Source of the DNA: a bacterium | Lineage (GTDB): Bacteria > Blakebacterota > Blakebacteria > Blakebacterales > Blakebacteraceae | Assembly: GCA_025774205.1 (NCBI GenBank) | Contig: JALGWK010000190.1 | Coordinates: 1 to 5,994, forward strand | Direction: 5' to 3' | Length of the DNA: 5,994 nucleotides | Part shown: piece after piece, positions 5,000 to 5,994 of the stretch | Layout: each line of letters begins with the position of its first letter | Numbering within the stretch: the first letter of the stretch is position 1 | Made by a program: the position numbers and the translations under genes | The notes under the pieces: generated by a model | What the model was told of the DNA's origin: nothing | Databases searched by the model: none | Seen by the model: the letters and a program-made list of their open reading frames with translations, nothing else

Positions 5000-5994
5000 A
5001 TGTCCAGATTGAGACTGATACCGATACTGATCATCAGCGCCTGGGTACTCATGGCCGGAGTTCTCGTGAAGCGGGAGTACTTCACCGAGGACCTCCTGCT
5101 GCTGCCCGGGAGAGGCCCGATCGATACCAGTGCCGTCGAATGGTGGTCGGGTCTCTATATGAACAATCAGAAGATCGGGTACTCCTGGTCGAGCCGGATC
5201 AGCCAGGGGGACACCCTCTACCGGGTCTCATCCAGTCAGCTCCTCAGTCTCAATCAGCTCGGCGTCCCCCAGGTCATTCACATCCGCAGCGAGTCGACCC
5301 TGAACAGCGACTACAGCCTCCGTTCCTTCTCCTTCACCTACCGGACCGACGACGGGACCTCCAGCCTGACGACTCCCGGAAGGCGCGGTTCCGCGCCGCC
5401 GGGGACGAACCTCGAGATCAGGGGCGGTGTAGACGGACGGAGAATGCGTCTGAACATCAGGCAGGGTACCGATGAGACCGGACGTGAGGAGGTCATCCCG
5501 GTGCATGGTCCCATCTACCTTGCGGCGGGGCCGGATATGCTGCTGGCCCGCAACGGCATCATGGTCGGGGAATCGGTCAGGGTGCCGGTCTTCGATCCGG
5601 TCACGATGCGAACCGACACGAACGAACTGCGGGTAGTGGCGCTCGACACCATCGATGTCGAAGGCGCGCCGCAGGCTGCCTGGCGGGTGGAGACCGACAT
5701 CATGGGCTTCACCGCCCGGATCTGGGTCAACGACGAGGGAGAGGAACTGCGGGCAGAGGCGCCGATGGGGCTCATCACGCTCGTGACGGTCCGCGAGTCA
5801 TACGAGACCGCGATCGGGGAGGGGTGGGATACGGATACCCGTCTCGACCTGGTCAACCTCGCCGCGATCCCGGCCCGGACGATGCTGATCGAGGGAGCCC
5901 GAGGGGTCGATTCGATGACCGTTCGGCTCTCCGGGATCGATTTCTCCGAATTCGAGATCACCTTCGGCCGCCAGGAGCTGATCGAGGAGATCGT
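5000..5994 (+). CDS. Membrane-anchored or exported protein, transglutaminase-domain family N-terminal region (3' end outside window)
   Basis: An open frame with no stop runs from ATG 5000 to the window edge, giving 331 complete codons. Residues 1-23 (MSRLRLIPILIISAWVLMAG then VLV) form a basic start and one hydrophobic segment: a signal anchor or uncleaved signal peptide. The rest should lie outside the inner membrane. WWSGLYMNNQKIGYSWSSRI at 48-67 resembles the Trp-x-Gly-x-Tyr-x-x-Gly-x-Lys-Ile-Gly-Tyr segment I associate with large bacterial proteins that end in a transglutaminase-like domain. Further along, YSLRSFSFTY, VPVFDPVTM (195-203) and a W-x-N-D-x-G-E followed by A-P-M-G-L (242-258) fit the same layout. 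The catalytic Cys-His-Asp would lie beyond the window, so the enzyme call is tentative. An upstream in-frame TGA at 4967 limits the start; GTG 4976 is an alternative. No Shine-Dalgarno is well placed for ATG 5000 (GTGAGGA at 4976-4982 is too far). The spacer 4915-4999 separates it from the divergent ATPase gene. Confidence 0.82.
   Translation, partial: MSRLRLIPILIISAWVLMAGVLVKREYFTEDLLLLPGRGPIDTSAVEWWSGLYMNNQKIGYSWSSRISQGDTLYRVSSSQLLSLNQLGVPQVIHIRSESTLNSDYSLRSFSFTYRTDDGTSSLTTPGRRGSAPPGTNLEIRGGVDGRRMRLNIRQGTDETGREEVIPVHGPIYLAAGPDMLLARNGIMVGESVRVPVFDPVTMRTDTNELRVVALDTIDVEGAPQAAWRVETDIMGFTARIWVNDEGEELRAEAPMGLITLVTVRESYETAIGEGWDTDTRLDLVNLAAIPARTMLIEGARGVDSMTVRLSGIDFSEFEITFGRQELIEEI

Noticed and set aside
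4645-5475. A 276-codon plus-strand open frame across the ATPase 5' end, the spacer and the next gene
   Set aside because: It is antisense to the clear Ycf46-like gene and then out of frame with the exported-protein gene. The translation is Arg/Gln/Pro rich with no recognisable motif; long false frames are common in GC-rich DNA.
5515-5961. A 148-codon minus-strand open frame, Ser/Arg rich
   Set aside because: It is antisense to the partial gene starting at 5000, whose translation shows a signal anchor and conserved-looking blocks; the Ser/Arg bias is what the complement of such codons gives.

Overview
The window is GC-rich and comes from a bacterium with an outer membrane: it carries a TonB-dependent outer-membrane receptor, so a Gram-negative (diderm) host is the firm part. 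The protein style and the gene mix (BtuB-type receptor, geranylgeranyl-reductase-family flavoprotein, Ycf46-type AAA+ ATPase) would fit an FCB-like or under-sampled environmental phylum better than an enterobacterium. That placement is inference, with no marker gene to test it.

Positions 1-206 hold the 3' part of a cobalamin riboswitch cut by the window edge (B12 box at 34-48), a clear intrinsic terminator at 116-152 with a plausible competing antiterminator, a second leader hairpin at 165-189 and a strong Shine-Dalgarno. They lead into a BtuB-type receptor starting at 207. The receptor reading frame is broken: frame one is good up to about 1799 and then ends out of frame at 1943, while the genuine last strands of the barrel continue in another frame from 1801 to 2109. 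About eight residues of an expected loop also look missing at the junction, so a short deletion or an assembly error is more likely than a simple one-base insertion.

After a 119-base gap, 2229-3431 encodes an FAD-dependent oxidoreductase of the geranylgeranyl reductase family on the same strand. It ends one base from the 3' end of a convergent gene (3433-4914, minus strand), a Ycf46-like AAA+ ATPase with all catalytic motifs intact. A divergent 85-base spacer with a likely minus-strand promoter separates this from a plus-strand gene that starts near 5000 and runs off the window. Its product is a membrane-anchored or exported protein resembling the N-terminal region of large transglutaminase-domain proteins.

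The four genes do not form an obvious pathway. The one clear regulatory unit is the B12 riboswitch controlling its own transporter. I see no mobile element, CRISPR array, tRNA or rRNA, and no convincing undescribed system. The items most worth checking are the receptor frameshift, the layered leader structure, and the near-leaderless start of the AAA+ gene.
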